The notes below the pieces were generated by a model, which had not been told where the DNA came from, ran no database searches, and saw nothing but the letters and a program-made list of their open reading frames with translations. The translations under genes and the position numbers were made by a program. DNA of 23,357 nt from Solirubrobacterales bacterium (GTDB lineage: Bacteria > Actinomycetota > Thermoleophilia > Solirubrobacterales > 70-9): positions 1 through 23,357 of the forward strand of contig JAUQWL010000246.1 in the NCBI GenBank assembly GCA_030835185.1, written 5' to 3'. Positions 1 to 9,991 of the stretch are shown in pieces. Positions within the stretch are counted from its first letter, which is position 1. Each line of letters begins with the position of its first letter.

Positions 1-59
1 TCATTGCAGAAGGCAAATCGTTTCGCCGCGTCGCTCCAGTCCTCGCCATGCGCCCCCAT
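1..59 (-). CDS. possible 5' fragment of an unidentified gene, running off the left edge
   Basis: An ATG at 59 on the minus strand opens a frame of 19 codons that reaches the window edge without a stop. It begins MGAHGEDWSDAAKRFAFCN, which reads like protein. The same frame is also open back to the stop of the substrate-binding protein gene at 186, so the true start could be a GTG a few codons earlier. I see no convincing ribosome binding site. The stretch is too short to name a family, and an open frame of this size can arise by chance in high-GC DNA. Confidence 0.22.
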   Translation of the reverse strand, partial: MGAHGEDWSDAAKRFAFCN

Positions 60-131
60 GAGAGCCCCGTGCACCACCCGCGTGGGGAGTGACGGCCGAG
101 ACTCGCGGCCTTGTAGTTGACGCTCGTCGGG

Positions 132-144
132 CCGGCTTTGCCGG
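132..144 (-). terminator. small GC hairpin downstream of the substrate-binding protein gene
   Basis: CCGGC and GCCGG form a perfect five-base-pair stem around a three-base loop, about 42 bases past the stop codon of the minus-strand gene ending at 186. No T-run follows on the minus strand, so it is not a classical intrinsic terminator. It could end or stabilise that transcript. The rest of 60-185 shows no other feature I can support. Confidence 0.28.
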
Positions 145-185
145 GGTCCTGCCCGGGCTTGTGTTGACGCTACGGGCGGATCGGC

Positions 186-1418
186 TCAGCGGGTGGGGGC
201 GGGGACCTCTTTGACCAGGTCATAGCCGCCCCTGCCGTCCATCTTCACGATCCAGATCGGCTGGATCACGTCATGGTCGGGGGTGAAGGCGAAGTCACCC
301 AGAGGGGTTTCTTCCCTGACCTGCTCCAGGGCGGTCACCATCAGTTCGCGGTCGGCGGCGAGGTCGTCGAAGCTGAGGTCGGCGTCTTCTGCCGCTTCGG
401 CTATCAACTCGATGCCGGTGTAGGCCTGAGCGGCGAACTGGTCGGGCTCCTCGCCGTATGCCGCACGGTACTCCTCGACGAACTCACGGTTTTCCTCGGA
501 GTCGTTGCCGGCGTACCAGGCCGCCGCGCTCTGGGCGCCCTTGCCCGTCTTCCCGAGTGCCTCGGCGGCAGTGGCTGAATTGAGAGCGTTCCCGCCGAGA
601 ATGCCGCCCTTGAATCTCGCGACGTCGCGCACCTGCCGGATCAACTCGACGACCGTCTCGCCGATCGATGCGGTGATCATGATCGCCGAGTCTTCACCGA
701 AGCCGGTTCTGACAACGCGTCCGTCCTTCCCGAGGCGCACACCCTGCCTTATCGGGACGCCTTCGGACTTGAAGGTCTTTCTCGCGATGGCCGCCGAACT
801 CCTGCCGAAGGCATCGTCTTCCGGGTAGAGGATGTCGACTCTCTGCGGGTCGGATGTCGCGACATACTCACGGATGTTTGCGGGGATCGCCTCGGCTTCT
901 CCGAGGGAGTCGCGGAAGATGTACTCACAGGCGTAAGGACAGTCGCCGACGATCCCCGGTCCCGTGTTGGAGACGGCGAGCACGGGAGTCTTCAGTTCGT
1001 TCGCCACCGGATGGGCCCCGGCCGACGAGTTGGAAAAGGTCGGGCCGAGAACGGCGAGCACATCTTCCTCCTCGATCAGTTTGCGCATCAAGCGGGCGGA
1101 GGTCGCCGGGTCCCCTCGGTCGTCGCGTTGATCCAGGATCAGATCGGCGCCGTCCACACCTCCGTCCTCGTTGATCTGTTCGATCGCCAGCTCGGCGGCT
1201 TTCAGTTGCTGCGGCCCGAAGGCCGCGCTGTCACCGGTGGTCGAGAAGATCGAGCCGAGGACGATCGTCTCCCCGTCCCGGTCCGAGTCGTCGTCGCCGG
1301 CGCAGGCGCTCAGGACCGGCAGTGAAGCCAGGGCGACGGCCGCCAGCAGAACCGGTAACAGGCTGCGAATCGAGCGGAAGACGGAGGCTGCATTCTGACG
1401 GACGGGCTGGCGTTTCAT
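186..1418 (-). CDS. ABC transporter substrate-binding lipoprotein, branched-chain amino acid (LivK-like) type
   Basis: The product (410 residues) is a type I periplasmic binding protein of the family that captures branched-chain amino acids or related small amides for an ABC importer. The N-terminus has basic residues, a hydrophobic stretch at about 20-35 and a lipobox L-S-A-C with the lipidated cysteine at residue 39. An Asp-rich linker follows, then the first lobe with the family-like start ETIVLGSIFSTTGD and a segment VLAVLGPTFSNSSAG typical of the ligand pocket. I chose the ATG at 1418, not an in-frame upstream start at 1493, because GAGAGG lies about nine bases before it and the signal peptide then starts properly. 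No permease or ATPase genes are visible, so it is an orphan binding protein or its partners lie beyond the left edge. The ligand cannot be told from sequence. Confidence 0.88.
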   Translation of the reverse strand: MKRQPVRQNAASVFRSIRSLLPVLLAAVALASLPVLSACAGDDDSDRDGETIVLGSIFSTTGDSAAFGPQQLKAAELAIEQINEDGGVDGADLILDQRDDRGDPATSARLMRKLIEEEDVLAVLGPTFSNSSAGAHPVANELKTPVLAVSNTGPGIVGDCPYACEYIFRDSLGEAEAIPANIREYVATSDPQRVDILYPEDDAFGRSSAAIARKTFKSEGVPIRQGVRLGKDGRVVRTGFGEDSAIMITASIGETVVELIRQVRDVARFKGGILGGNALNSATAAEALGKTGKGAQSAAAWYAGNDSEENREFVEEYRAAYGEEPDQFAAQAYTGIELIAEAAEDADLSFDDLAADRELMVTALEQVREETPLGDFAFTPDHDVIQPIWIVKMDGRGGYDLVKEVPAPTR

Positions 1419-1454
1419 AGTGGCGTTCCTCTCGGAGATCGAGCAGTGCGGGGA

Positions 1455-1484
1455 ATTATCGGCGAGGCGAGGACGAAATGTCGC
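1455..1484 (-). promoter_or_regulatory. candidate promoter for the substrate-binding protein gene
   Basis: Read on the minus strand there is GCGACA (1484-1479), an 18-base spacer and GATAAT (1460-1455). The -10 matches five of six consensus bases and the -35 four of six. Transcription would start near 1448, about 30 bases before the ATG at 1418. It lies between this gene and the end of the membrane protein gene upstream, which suggests the lipoprotein gene has its own promoter. This is pattern matching only. Confidence 0.4.
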
Positions 1485-1567
1485 GACGGGCAATCACCGG
1501 TCCGGGGCCGGGACTGTCCAGAGCAGCGTCATCCGGGTCCGGGCGGTGCCTTTGATTTGAGCGAAAG

Positions 1568-2152
1568 TCAAGTTGTGGCGCGGCCCGGGCCGATGGCGCG
1601 GAGCTGGTCCGCATCGAGTCGAACGAGTGCGGTTCCCCCGAGGATCAGGACCAGGCCTCCGACCAGCTCCATCCACAGGCCGGCCGAAGCCTTGCCGGTG
1701 GCGTCGAGGTTGCCGACTCCGGGCGTATTGAAAAAGCCGGTCGCCCCGACATCGGGCAGGTCGATAAACAGGAAGGCGAGCACGACGCCGATTCCCATCG
1801 CCACGACTACCGCCGCCGCTGCCCTCGAGCCGCCGGCAACCGTGGAGACCAGGGCGGCAGCGGCGATCAGGCCGAAAAAGGCGACGATTACCCCGTGGGT
1901 ATCGAAGAGAGTCACGTTAGTGATCACCGAGTCGGTTTCGTCAACCAGCGTGTAGCCGGTGACCGCCTGGGAGAGCACGACGATCGCCGCACCGAGGAGA
2001 ACCGTCGTGGCAGTCAGTCGTGCCGTACCGGCGGTGGCCTTGCCGACCTCGGTCTCCGCCTCCGGGGAGATGCCGTCTGTTGCGCCGGCCATTTCACGTG
2101 CGCGCGGAGTCGACCTTTCGGGTTTCCTGTCCCGGCTCTTTCCAGGGCTCAA
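1568..2152 (-). CDS. four-helix membrane protein of unknown function (second of a tandem pair)
   Basis: I do not recognise the family. The 194-residue product has a charged N-terminus (about 1-45) and four hydrophobic segments near residues 46-66, 86-106, 112-131 and 157-177. Between the third and fourth lies FIDLPD followed by a Gly-rich loop, and the last helix begins GLWMELVGGLVL. The upstream gene has the matching pattern (LVDLPRG, then GFWIELAAGLVL), so the two look like diverged duplicates. The start used is a TTG at 2152 that overlaps the stop of the upstream gene as TTGA, with GGGGGA five bases before it, which fits translational coupling. An ATG at 2092 (174 residues) is the alternative but has no clear binding site. 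A helper in envelope or stress functions is possible, but nothing here shows it. Confidence 0.75.
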   Translation of the reverse strand: MSPGKSRDRKPERSTPRAREMAGATDGISPEAETEVGKATAGTARLTATTVLLGAAIVVLSQAVTGYTLVDETDSVITNVTLFDTHGVIVAFFGLIAAAALVSTVAGGSRAAAAVVVAMGIGVVLAFLFIDLPDVGATGFFNTPGVGNLDATGKASAGLWMELVGGLVLILGGTALVRLDADQLRAIGPGRATT

Positions 2153-3222
2153 GTGAGTCCCCCGGCGTCTGCCGGTCTCCCGCTGCGCTCGCGACGCCTT
2201 GATCGTTCTCGACCGCGGGGTCGCATTTCTTCGCGACCGCTCACCCTACGCCCGGCGCGATCCGATATCAGCAGCAGCTCCGCGCCACCGGTGGCGAGAA
2301 CCAGGCCGGCAGCCAGTTCGATCCAGAATCCCGAAAGCAGAACCGCCGCGACTCCGGAATAGGCGATCTCTGCCTCGGCGACGTCGAGCCCTCTCGGCAG
2401 GTCGACCAGCAAGCTCACCGCAATCGTCACCACACCGGACAGCGCGATAAGACCGGCGAAGAGCCGTTTCCCGGTCAGCAGCAAGCCGGCCAATCCGGTC
2501 AGTGCGAGGGCGGCGAATGCGAGCAGTGCGATCGAGTGTGAGCCGATCGGGTTGAGGACGTCGGTCCGGGGTGCGTTTGCGATCTCCCGTATCGGGTCGT
2601 ATCCGGCACGGCCGATCTCGGTGGCCCGGAAGTCGATGAACTGCGAAACCGCCAGCGCCCCGACGCCGGCGACCACGACCACGAACAGGGTCCGGCGCGG
2701 TGTGACGATCCGGTCGATTGAAAGCAGTACGGCTCCGACCTTCGTGAGCCCACGGGCCACCAGACGCCCGGTGCCCGCGAGAGCGCGTCCGATCGCCGCG
2801 AAGCCGGAGATCAGCCCGGCTACGACGAAACGGACGGCCGGACCGAGACGCTCGATCATGGTCACGATCAGTCCCAGTACATAGCCCACGGTCCGTCGAA
2901 TTTCCGACCGGGTTGCCCTGACTCCACGGGAAAGCGCGTTGCCCGATGCTCCACGATCCGCCCCGGTCGCTCCCTTTATGCCCGCGATACTCCGATCCCG
3001 GCCCCGCCGACTCTGACGGCGGCGCTCCCGGGCCTCTATTCGCTGGCGCTCAGTCAGTCGCGGGGAGTCGCCGTCGCCCGAAGCCGGACCCGCGTCGCTC
3101 TCGACGGGGCGGTTCGTCTCGCCCTCGCGCCTGTCCGTCAGCTTTTCTACCCGGCGACGGGCGGAAGTCCTCTCGGACGGTGCCCCCGGAGGGGTGTCTG
3201 GCTTGGGTTTTTCAGGATCCAT
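2149..3222 (-). CDS. membrane protein with a long basic N-terminal region, unknown function (first of a tandem pair)
   Basis: I do not recognise the family. The start is the ATG at 3222, with GGGAGG nine bases upstream; an in-frame start 90 bases earlier lacks this. The product is 357 residues. Residues 1-110 are hydrophilic, Pro/Arg/Glu-rich and probably disordered, with Arg clusters near 60-80. Two moderately hydrophobic or amphipathic stretches lie at about 112-165. A four-helix module follows at roughly 178-196, 229-250, 255-273 and 296-318, with LVDLPRG before the last helix and GFWIELAAGLVLATGG within it. The C-terminus (319-357) is strongly basic. The module repeats the layout of the next gene, whose start overlaps this stop, so they form a two-gene operon. 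The basic tails should stay in the cytoplasm by the positive-inside rule and may touch nucleic acid or lipid head groups; that is inference. Confidence 0.82.
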   Translation of the reverse strand: MDPEKPKPDTPPGAPSERTSARRRVEKLTDRREGETNRPVESDAGPASGDGDSPRLTERQRIEARERRRQSRRGRDRSIAGIKGATGADRGASGNALSRGVRATRSEIRRTVGYVLGLIVTMIERLGPAVRFVVAGLISGFAAIGRALAGTGRLVARGLTKVGAVLLSIDRIVTPRRTLFVVVVAGVGALAVSQFIDFRATEIGRAGYDPIREIANAPRTDVLNPIGSHSIALLAFAALALTGLAGLLLTGKRLFAGLIALSGVVTIAVSLLVDLPRGLDVAEAEIAYSGVAAVLLSGFWIELAAGLVLATGGAELLLISDRAGRRVSGREEMRPRGRERSRRRERSGRPADAGGLT

Positions 3223-3270
3223 ACGTCGGCCCCTCCCGCGGAGCAACTCTGTGTCTGCCAGCCTAGAGAA

Positions 3271-3390
3271 GAGACCAGATATTCGGCCGTCGCCCGGGAA
3301 GCAGGGGGGCACCGGTATCCGGCTGTCGCTCCGGCCGTGGAACAGACCGGATATCCGGCTGTCGCTCTGGTATAGTCGACCGTCGCTCGG
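3271..3390. repeat. three palindromic sites spaced 36 bases apart, plus a partial fourth
   Basis: The best copy (3347-3358) is the perfect palindrome CCGGATATCCGG. It is followed by CTGTCGCTC. A second copy (3312-3333) lacks one A in the palindrome, and a third (3275-3297) has three substitutions. The shared GTCGC falls at 3289, 3325 and 3361, exactly 36 bases apart. A fourth GTCGCTCGG starts at 3382, only 21 bases on. The array lies between two divergent transcription units, a typical place for operator sites. It is not a CRISPR array, because the period is too short to hold spacers. Confidence 0.7.
3371..3376 (+). promoter_or_regulatory. candidate -10 element TATAGT upstream of fusA
   Basis: TATAGT matches five of six bases of the -10 consensus and fits the TAnnnT pattern common in high-GC Gram-positives. 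A clear -35 is missing: the bases 17-18 upstream fall inside the third palindromic site. Transcription would start near 3383, just before the terminator hairpin at 3395. It overlaps the repeat array, so a protein bound there could block or recruit polymerase. Confidence 0.35.
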
Positions 3391-3394
3391 GTAG

Positions 3395-3421
3395 GCCTCG
3401 CAAGCTGCGGGGCTTTTTTTT
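3395..3421 (+). terminator. rho-independent terminator (attenuator candidate) in the fusA leader
   Basis: An eight-base-pair stem (3395-3402 with 3406-3413, one G-T wobble) closes a three-base AGC loop and is followed directly by eight T residues (3414-3421). This is a complete intrinsic terminator on the plus strand. No plus-strand gene lies upstream in the window, since everything from 186 to 3222 reads the other way. It sits 61 bases before the fusA start, so it probably ends short leader transcripts or attenuates the fusA-tuf operon. Confidence 0.8.
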
Positions 3422-3482
3422 GGCCTCCGGCCTCGACCCGACCAGGAACCTCAACCGAAACTTCGAGACGCAGAGAGAACTA

Positions 3483-5594
<2,112 letters not shown>

Positions 5595-5599
5595 GCAGA

Positions 5600-5669
5600 C
5601 AGCCTCGAGTCGGGCAAAGGGCTATATTTCCCGAGTTCGCCTCAGGCGGAGCGAACAGGCTGCCGACTC
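5600..5669 (+). promoter_or_regulatory. structured fusA-tuf spacer: two crossing stems and an inner hairpin
   Basis: CAGCCT (5600-5605) is complementary to AGGCTG (5657-5662), and GAGTCGG (5607-5613) to CCGACTC (5663-5669). In this order the stems cross, so they form a pseudoknot or are alternatives. GTTCGC (5635-5640) and GCGAAC (5651-5656) make a hairpin inside. TCGGG (5610-5614) could also pair with CCCGA (5630-5634), which would compete with the second stem. TATATT at 5623-5628 could be a -10 element for a separate tuf promoter, but I see no -35. The function is unknown. Confidence 0.45.
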
Positions 5670-5751
5670 ATAAGCATTAGCAGTCTCACCAGACGTAAAA
5701 CACTTCAAGAAAACAAGAACCAGAGAAGAACAGAAAGGTCCAAGGAGAGCG

Positions 5752-6939
<1,188 letters not shown>

Positions 6940-6953
6940 CGGCAGTTTGACCA

Positions 6954-6980
6954 GGGGTGGGTACCGCAAGGTCCCGCCCC
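6954..6980 (+). terminator. strong hairpin with GCAA tetraloop between tuf and rpsJ
   Basis: GGGGTGGG pairs with CCCGCCCC (one wobble), then after a single bulged T, ACC pairs with GGT around the stable tetraloop GCAA. That gives eleven base pairs, beginning 14 bases after the tuf stop. No T-run follows. High-GC bacteria often use hairpins of this kind at transcript ends. It could also be an RNA-processing or mRNA-stabilising element that sets tuf levels apart from the downstream ribosomal genes. Confidence 0.5.
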
Positions 6981-7097
6981 GACTGTCGCCCCGGGCGGCA
7001 GCGCAGCACGAGTAACGGATACGACCTTTGAAGTACCCCAGATAGTCGAACCACGCCAGGACCGGGTTTCCGGGAAGGGCGCAGGCGGCGGGGGACC

Positions 7098-7126
7098 TTG
7101 ACATCAGCGGGTGCTGGTTCTACGCC
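7098..7126 (+). promoter_or_regulatory. candidate promoter for the rpsJ operon
   Basis: A perfect -35 consensus TTGACA lies at 7098-7103. Seventeen bases on is TACGCC (7121-7126), a poor -10 that keeps only the leading TA. The site is 42 bases before the rpsJ start and follows the tuf hairpin, where a new promoter would make sense. The remaining part of the 228-base spacer (6981-7097) is GC-rich with only small hairpins. Confidence 0.35.
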
Positions 7127-7167
7127 GGTTCACGCCCACAGAACGAGAAAGCAAGAAGAGACCAGAA

Positions 7168-7488
7168 GTGGCCGCAATCGCCGCACAGAAAATCAGGATC
7201 AGGCTCAAGGCCTACGATCACGACGCCATCGACCGCGCTGCGCGGGAGATCGTCGATACTGCCGAGCGCACCGGTGCTTCGGTCTCCGGACCCGTGCCGC
7301 TGCCGACCGAGCGCAACATCTACTGCGTGATCCGCTCGCCCTTCAAGGACAAGGACTCTCGTGAGCATTTCGAGATCCGGACCCACAAGCGGCTGATCGA
7401 CATCATGCAGCCCACCCCCAAGACCGTCGATTCGCTCCAGCGCCTGGACTCGCTCCCGGCCGGCGTGGACATCGAGATCCGCCTCTAG
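7168..7488 (+). CDS. rpsJ: 30S ribosomal protein S10
   Basis: S10 is a small-subunit head protein; in bacteria that have the NusB/NusE system it also acts as the transcription factor NusE. The 106-residue product contains the family core QKIRIRLKAYDH near 7-18 and the segment RTHKRLIDI in the second half, followed by the usual C-terminal ending in IEIRL. The start is a GTG at 7168, with AAGAAG at 7153-7158 as a modest binding site. An in-frame GTG at 7111 would add 19 residues with no counterpart in S10 and would overlap the candidate promoter. It opens the S10 block, with rplC six bases after its stop. Confidence 0.96.
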   Translation: MAAIAAQKIRIRLKAYDHDAIDRAAREIVDTAERTGASVSGPVPLPTERNIYCVIRSPFKDKDSREHFEIRTHKRLIDIMQPTPKTVDSLQRLDSLPAGVDIEIRL

Positions 7489-7494
7489 GAACCC

Positions 7495-8139
7495 ATGTCA
7501 GCGATTCTCGGCAAGAAACTCGGAATGACCCAGATCTTCAGGGATGACGGCGAAGTCGTCCCCGTTACCGTGATCGAAGCCGGACCCTGTCCGGTGACCG
7601 CGATCCGCAAGCCCGACCGCGATGGCTACTCGGCCATCCAGCTTGCTTTCGACGAGGTCAAGAAGGGCAAGCTCAGCAAGGCCGAAGAGGGCCACCTGGC
7701 GAAGTCCGACGCACCGCCGATGCGCGTGCTCGTCGAATTCCGCGACGCGTCCATCGACGGCGGCGAAGAGGGCGACGGCGCCGAACCCACGCTCGGTCAG
7801 CAGGTCACCGTGGAGAACTTCGAGGCCGGCCAGAAGGTCAAGGTCTCCGGCATCTCCATCGGCAAGGGCTTCCAGGGAACGATCAAGCGCCACAACTTCA
7901 GTCGCGGTCCCGTCTCCCACGGCTCTCACAACGTGCGCGCCCCGGGATCGATCGGCGCCAGTGCCTACCCGGCCCGCGTCTTCAAGGGCATGCGCCTTCC
8001 CGGTCAGATGGGCAACAAGCGAGCCACCCAGACGGGTCTTGAGATCGCCGGTATCGATGCTGGACGCAACCTGTTGATGATCAAGGGCTCCGTACCCGGT
8101 TCCAGAAATTCAATCGTGGAGATCCGCAACGATGGCTAG
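7495..8139 (+). CDS. rplC: 50S ribosomal protein L3
   Basis: L3 is an early-assembly large-subunit protein whose central loop reaches toward the peptidyl transferase centre. The 214-residue product starts with the family sequence ILGKKLGMTQIF (4-15) and ends with the conserved segment around GMRLPGQMGNKRATQTGL. Between them is a short acidic Gly/Glu insertion near residues 86-97 that varies in the family. The ATG at 7495 uses an AGGA that overlaps the rpsJ stop codon. The last eight bases overlap the start of rplD, so the two are translationally coupled. Confidence 0.97.
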   Translation: MSAILGKKLGMTQIFRDDGEVVPVTVIEAGPCPVTAIRKPDRDGYSAIQLAFDEVKKGKLSKAEEGHLAKSDAPPMRVLVEFRDASIDGGEEGDGAEPTLGQQVTVENFEAGQKVKVSGISIGKGFQGTIKRHNFSRGPVSHGSHNVRAPGSIGASAYPARVFKGMRLPGQMGNKRATQTGLEIAGIDAGRNLLMIKGSVPGSRNSIVEIRNDG

Positions 8140-8836
8140 CTCGAAGTCGACAAAGGCTCCCTTCCTGGGCAAGACCACCAAGGCCGATGTTCCCGCCGAT
8201 CTGTTCGGCGAGGATTTCCACCAGTCGCTGGTCCACGAGGCCGCCAGGGCTGACGCGAACTCGCGCCGCCGGGGCACGGCGTCGACCCTGACCCGCGGCG
8301 AAGTCTCGATGACGACTGCCAAGGCCTGGCGCCAGAAGGGCACCGGTCGTGCCCGGGTCGGCGCTCTGAGCGTGCCCAACCGTTACGGCGGCGGCGCTGC
8401 GTTCGGTCCCAAGCCACGTCACTACACCGTCAAGGTCAACCGCAAGGCCCGCCGCAAGGCGATGCGCTCGGCCCTCTCGGTCCATGCCGAGCGTGGCAGC
8501 GTGGCCATTGTCAAGGCCACCGATTTCGAGACGCCGTCGACCAAGTCAGCCGCCGAGGCCCTTCAGAAGTGGGGTGCCAGGCGCTCTACCCTGATCGTCA
8601 TCCTCGGAGACGAAACCGGGCTGCTCAAGAGTTTCCGCAACATCCCTCGAGTGGACGTCATGGAGGTCGGAGCCGTAGGCGTGGTCGACGTGATCGGTGC
8701 CGCCTCGATCGTGATCTCCGAAGGAGCACTCGATGTCCTGGCCCAGCGGGCCGGCACCGCCGAAGCTCCGAAAACCGAAGCCGGAACCAAGGGCGCAGAT
8801 GCCTCCGGAACTGTTGACGGAAAGGACGGTGGGTGA
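8132..8836 (+). CDS. rplD: 50S ribosomal protein L4
   Basis: L4 binds 23S rRNA near the exit tunnel; in some bacteria it also represses its own S10 operon. The 234-residue product has the family's long basic loop, WRQKGTGRARVGALSVPN and onward at about 66-98, which lines the tunnel. The globular part ends near residue 208. About 26 residues of Ala/Gly/Thr/Asp-rich tail follow (from GTAEAPK on), which makes it longer than the usual 200-210. The start lies inside rplC and the stop overlaps the rplW start. Nothing here shows that L4 regulates this operon. Confidence 0.96.
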   Translation: MASSKSTKAPFLGKTTKADVPADLFGEDFHQSLVHEAARADANSRRRGTASTLTRGEVSMTTAKAWRQKGTGRARVGALSVPNRYGGGAAFGPKPRHYTVKVNRKARRKAMRSALSVHAERGSVAIVKATDFETPSTKSAAEALQKWGARRSTLIVILGDETGLLKSFRNIPRVDVMEVGAVGVVDVIGAASIVISEGALDVLAQRAGTAEAPKTEAGTKGADASGTVDGKDGG

Positions 8837-9132
8837 TGGATCCGCGCAGCGTCATCGTCCGACCGGTCATCTCAGAGAAGACCTACGCCCTTATCGCCGC
8901 CGGCAAGTACACCTTCCGGGTGGACGATCGCGCGCATAAGTTCGAGATCAAAGACGCCGTCGAGAAGGCGTTCGGCGTCGAAGTGGTCAAGGTCCGGACC
9001 TCGAAGGTCCGTTCCAAGCCGAAGCGTCGCGGACTCAGCACCGGCCGCAGCCGTTCCTGGAAGAAAGCGATCGTGGAACTCGCGCCCGGTGAGACGATCG
9101 AGCTGTTCGAAGGCGCAGCGGTAGAGGGCTAG
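8836..9132 (+). CDS. rplW: 50S ribosomal protein L23
   Basis: L23 sits at the tunnel exit and is a docking point for trigger factor and the signal recognition particle. The 98-residue product has the family opening VIVRPVISEKTY and the segment KFEIKDAVEKAFGVEV, then the basic loop that enters the ribosome. I prefer the ATG at 8836, which overlaps the rplD stop as TGATG. A GTG one codon earlier (8833) is also possible. AAAGGA lies nine bases upstream. rplB follows ten bases after the stop. Confidence 0.95.
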   Translation: MDPRSVIVRPVISEKTYALIAAGKYTFRVDDRAHKFEIKDAVEKAFGVEVVKVRTSKVRSKPKRRGLSTGRSRSWKKAIVELAPGETIELFEGAAVEG

Positions 9133-9142
9133 AAAGAAACTT

Positions 9143-9988
9143 ATGGCAATCAGAAAGACAAAACCGACCAGTCCGGGGCGTCGCTTCGCCACCTATCAGA
9201 TGCGCGAGCAGATCACCGCCACCGAGCCGGAACGCAAGCTGACCGAAGGCCTGACCAAGTCCGGCGGCCGCAACGTCAACGGACGCATCACTTCCCGTCA
9301 CCGCGGCGGAGGAGCCAAGCGGCGTTACCGGAAGATCGACTTCAAGCGGGTCAAGGACGGCATCCCGGCAAAGGTCGCCACCGTCGAGTACGACCCGAAC
9401 CGCAGCTCTTACATCGCGCTGCTCCATTATGCGGACGGCCTCAAGAGCTACATACTGGCCCCGTCGGCGATCAAGGTCGGCGACAATGTCCAGTCCGGTC
9501 CCGGCTCTGACATCCGTCCGGGCAACTGCCTGGCGCTCGGCGAGATGCCGGTCGGCACGATCGTCCACAACGTCGAGATGAAGCCCGGCCAGGGCGGCAA
9601 GCTCGGCCGCTCGGCCGGAACAGCTATCCAGCTGGTCGCCAAGGAAGGGGAGATGGTCACGCTGCGCCTGCCGTCCTCCGAGATGCGACTGATCCGGGCC
9701 GAGTGCCGGGCCACGGTAGGGAGCCTTTCCAACTCCGAGCATCAGAACGTCAAGATCGGCAAGGCCGGACGCAACCGCCACAAGGGCAAACGGCCTCAGA
9801 CGCGCGGAATCGCCATGAACCCGGTGGACCACCCGCACGGCGGTGGCGAGGCCCACAAGACCCCCGGCGGGCACCCTGTGACCCCGTGGGGCAAGCCGAC
9901 GCTCGGCTACCGCACCCGCAAGAAGGGCAAGGCTTCCGATCGCTATATCGCGCGTGGCCGACGCCGCGGCAAGAAGAAGGGCAGATAG
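9143..9988 (+). CDS. rplB: 50S ribosomal protein L2
   Basis: L2 is one of the largest and most conserved 50S proteins and is needed for subunit association and an active peptidyl transferase centre. The 281-residue length is normal. It has the characteristic segment MNPVDHPHGGGEAH, with His230 matching the conserved E. coli His229, and a very basic C-terminus ending RGRRRGKKKGR. The binding site before the ATG at 9143 is weak (AGAAAG). rpsS begins three bases after its stop. Confidence 0.98.
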   Translation: MAIRKTKPTSPGRRFATYQMREQITATEPERKLTEGLTKSGGRNVNGRITSRHRGGGAKRRYRKIDFKRVKDGIPAKVATVEYDPNRSSYIALLHYADGLKSYILAPSAIKVGDNVQSGPGSDIRPGNCLALGEMPVGTIVHNVEMKPGQGGKLGRSAGTAIQLVAKEGEMVTLRLPSSEMRLIRAECRATVGSLSNSEHQNVKIGKAGRNRHKGKRPQTRGIAMNPVDHPHGGGEAHKTPGGHPVTPWGKPTLGYRTRKKGKASDRYIARGRRRGKKKGR

Positions 9989-9991
9989 ACC

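Noticed and set aside
116..172. Two TTGACGCT copies upstream of the left-edge region, as plus-strand promoters
   Set aside because: No matching -10 elements and nothing on the plus strand to transcribe except antisense to the lipoprotein gene.
3271..3390. CRISPR array
   Set aside because: The units are imperfect, the period is only 36 bases so there is no room for spacers, and no cas genes are near.
3194..3394. Plus-strand frame with a repeated 12-residue unit across the 36-base repeats
   Set aside because: It starts inside the minus-strand membrane gene, has no binding site and no family match; the repeats are better explained as DNA sites.
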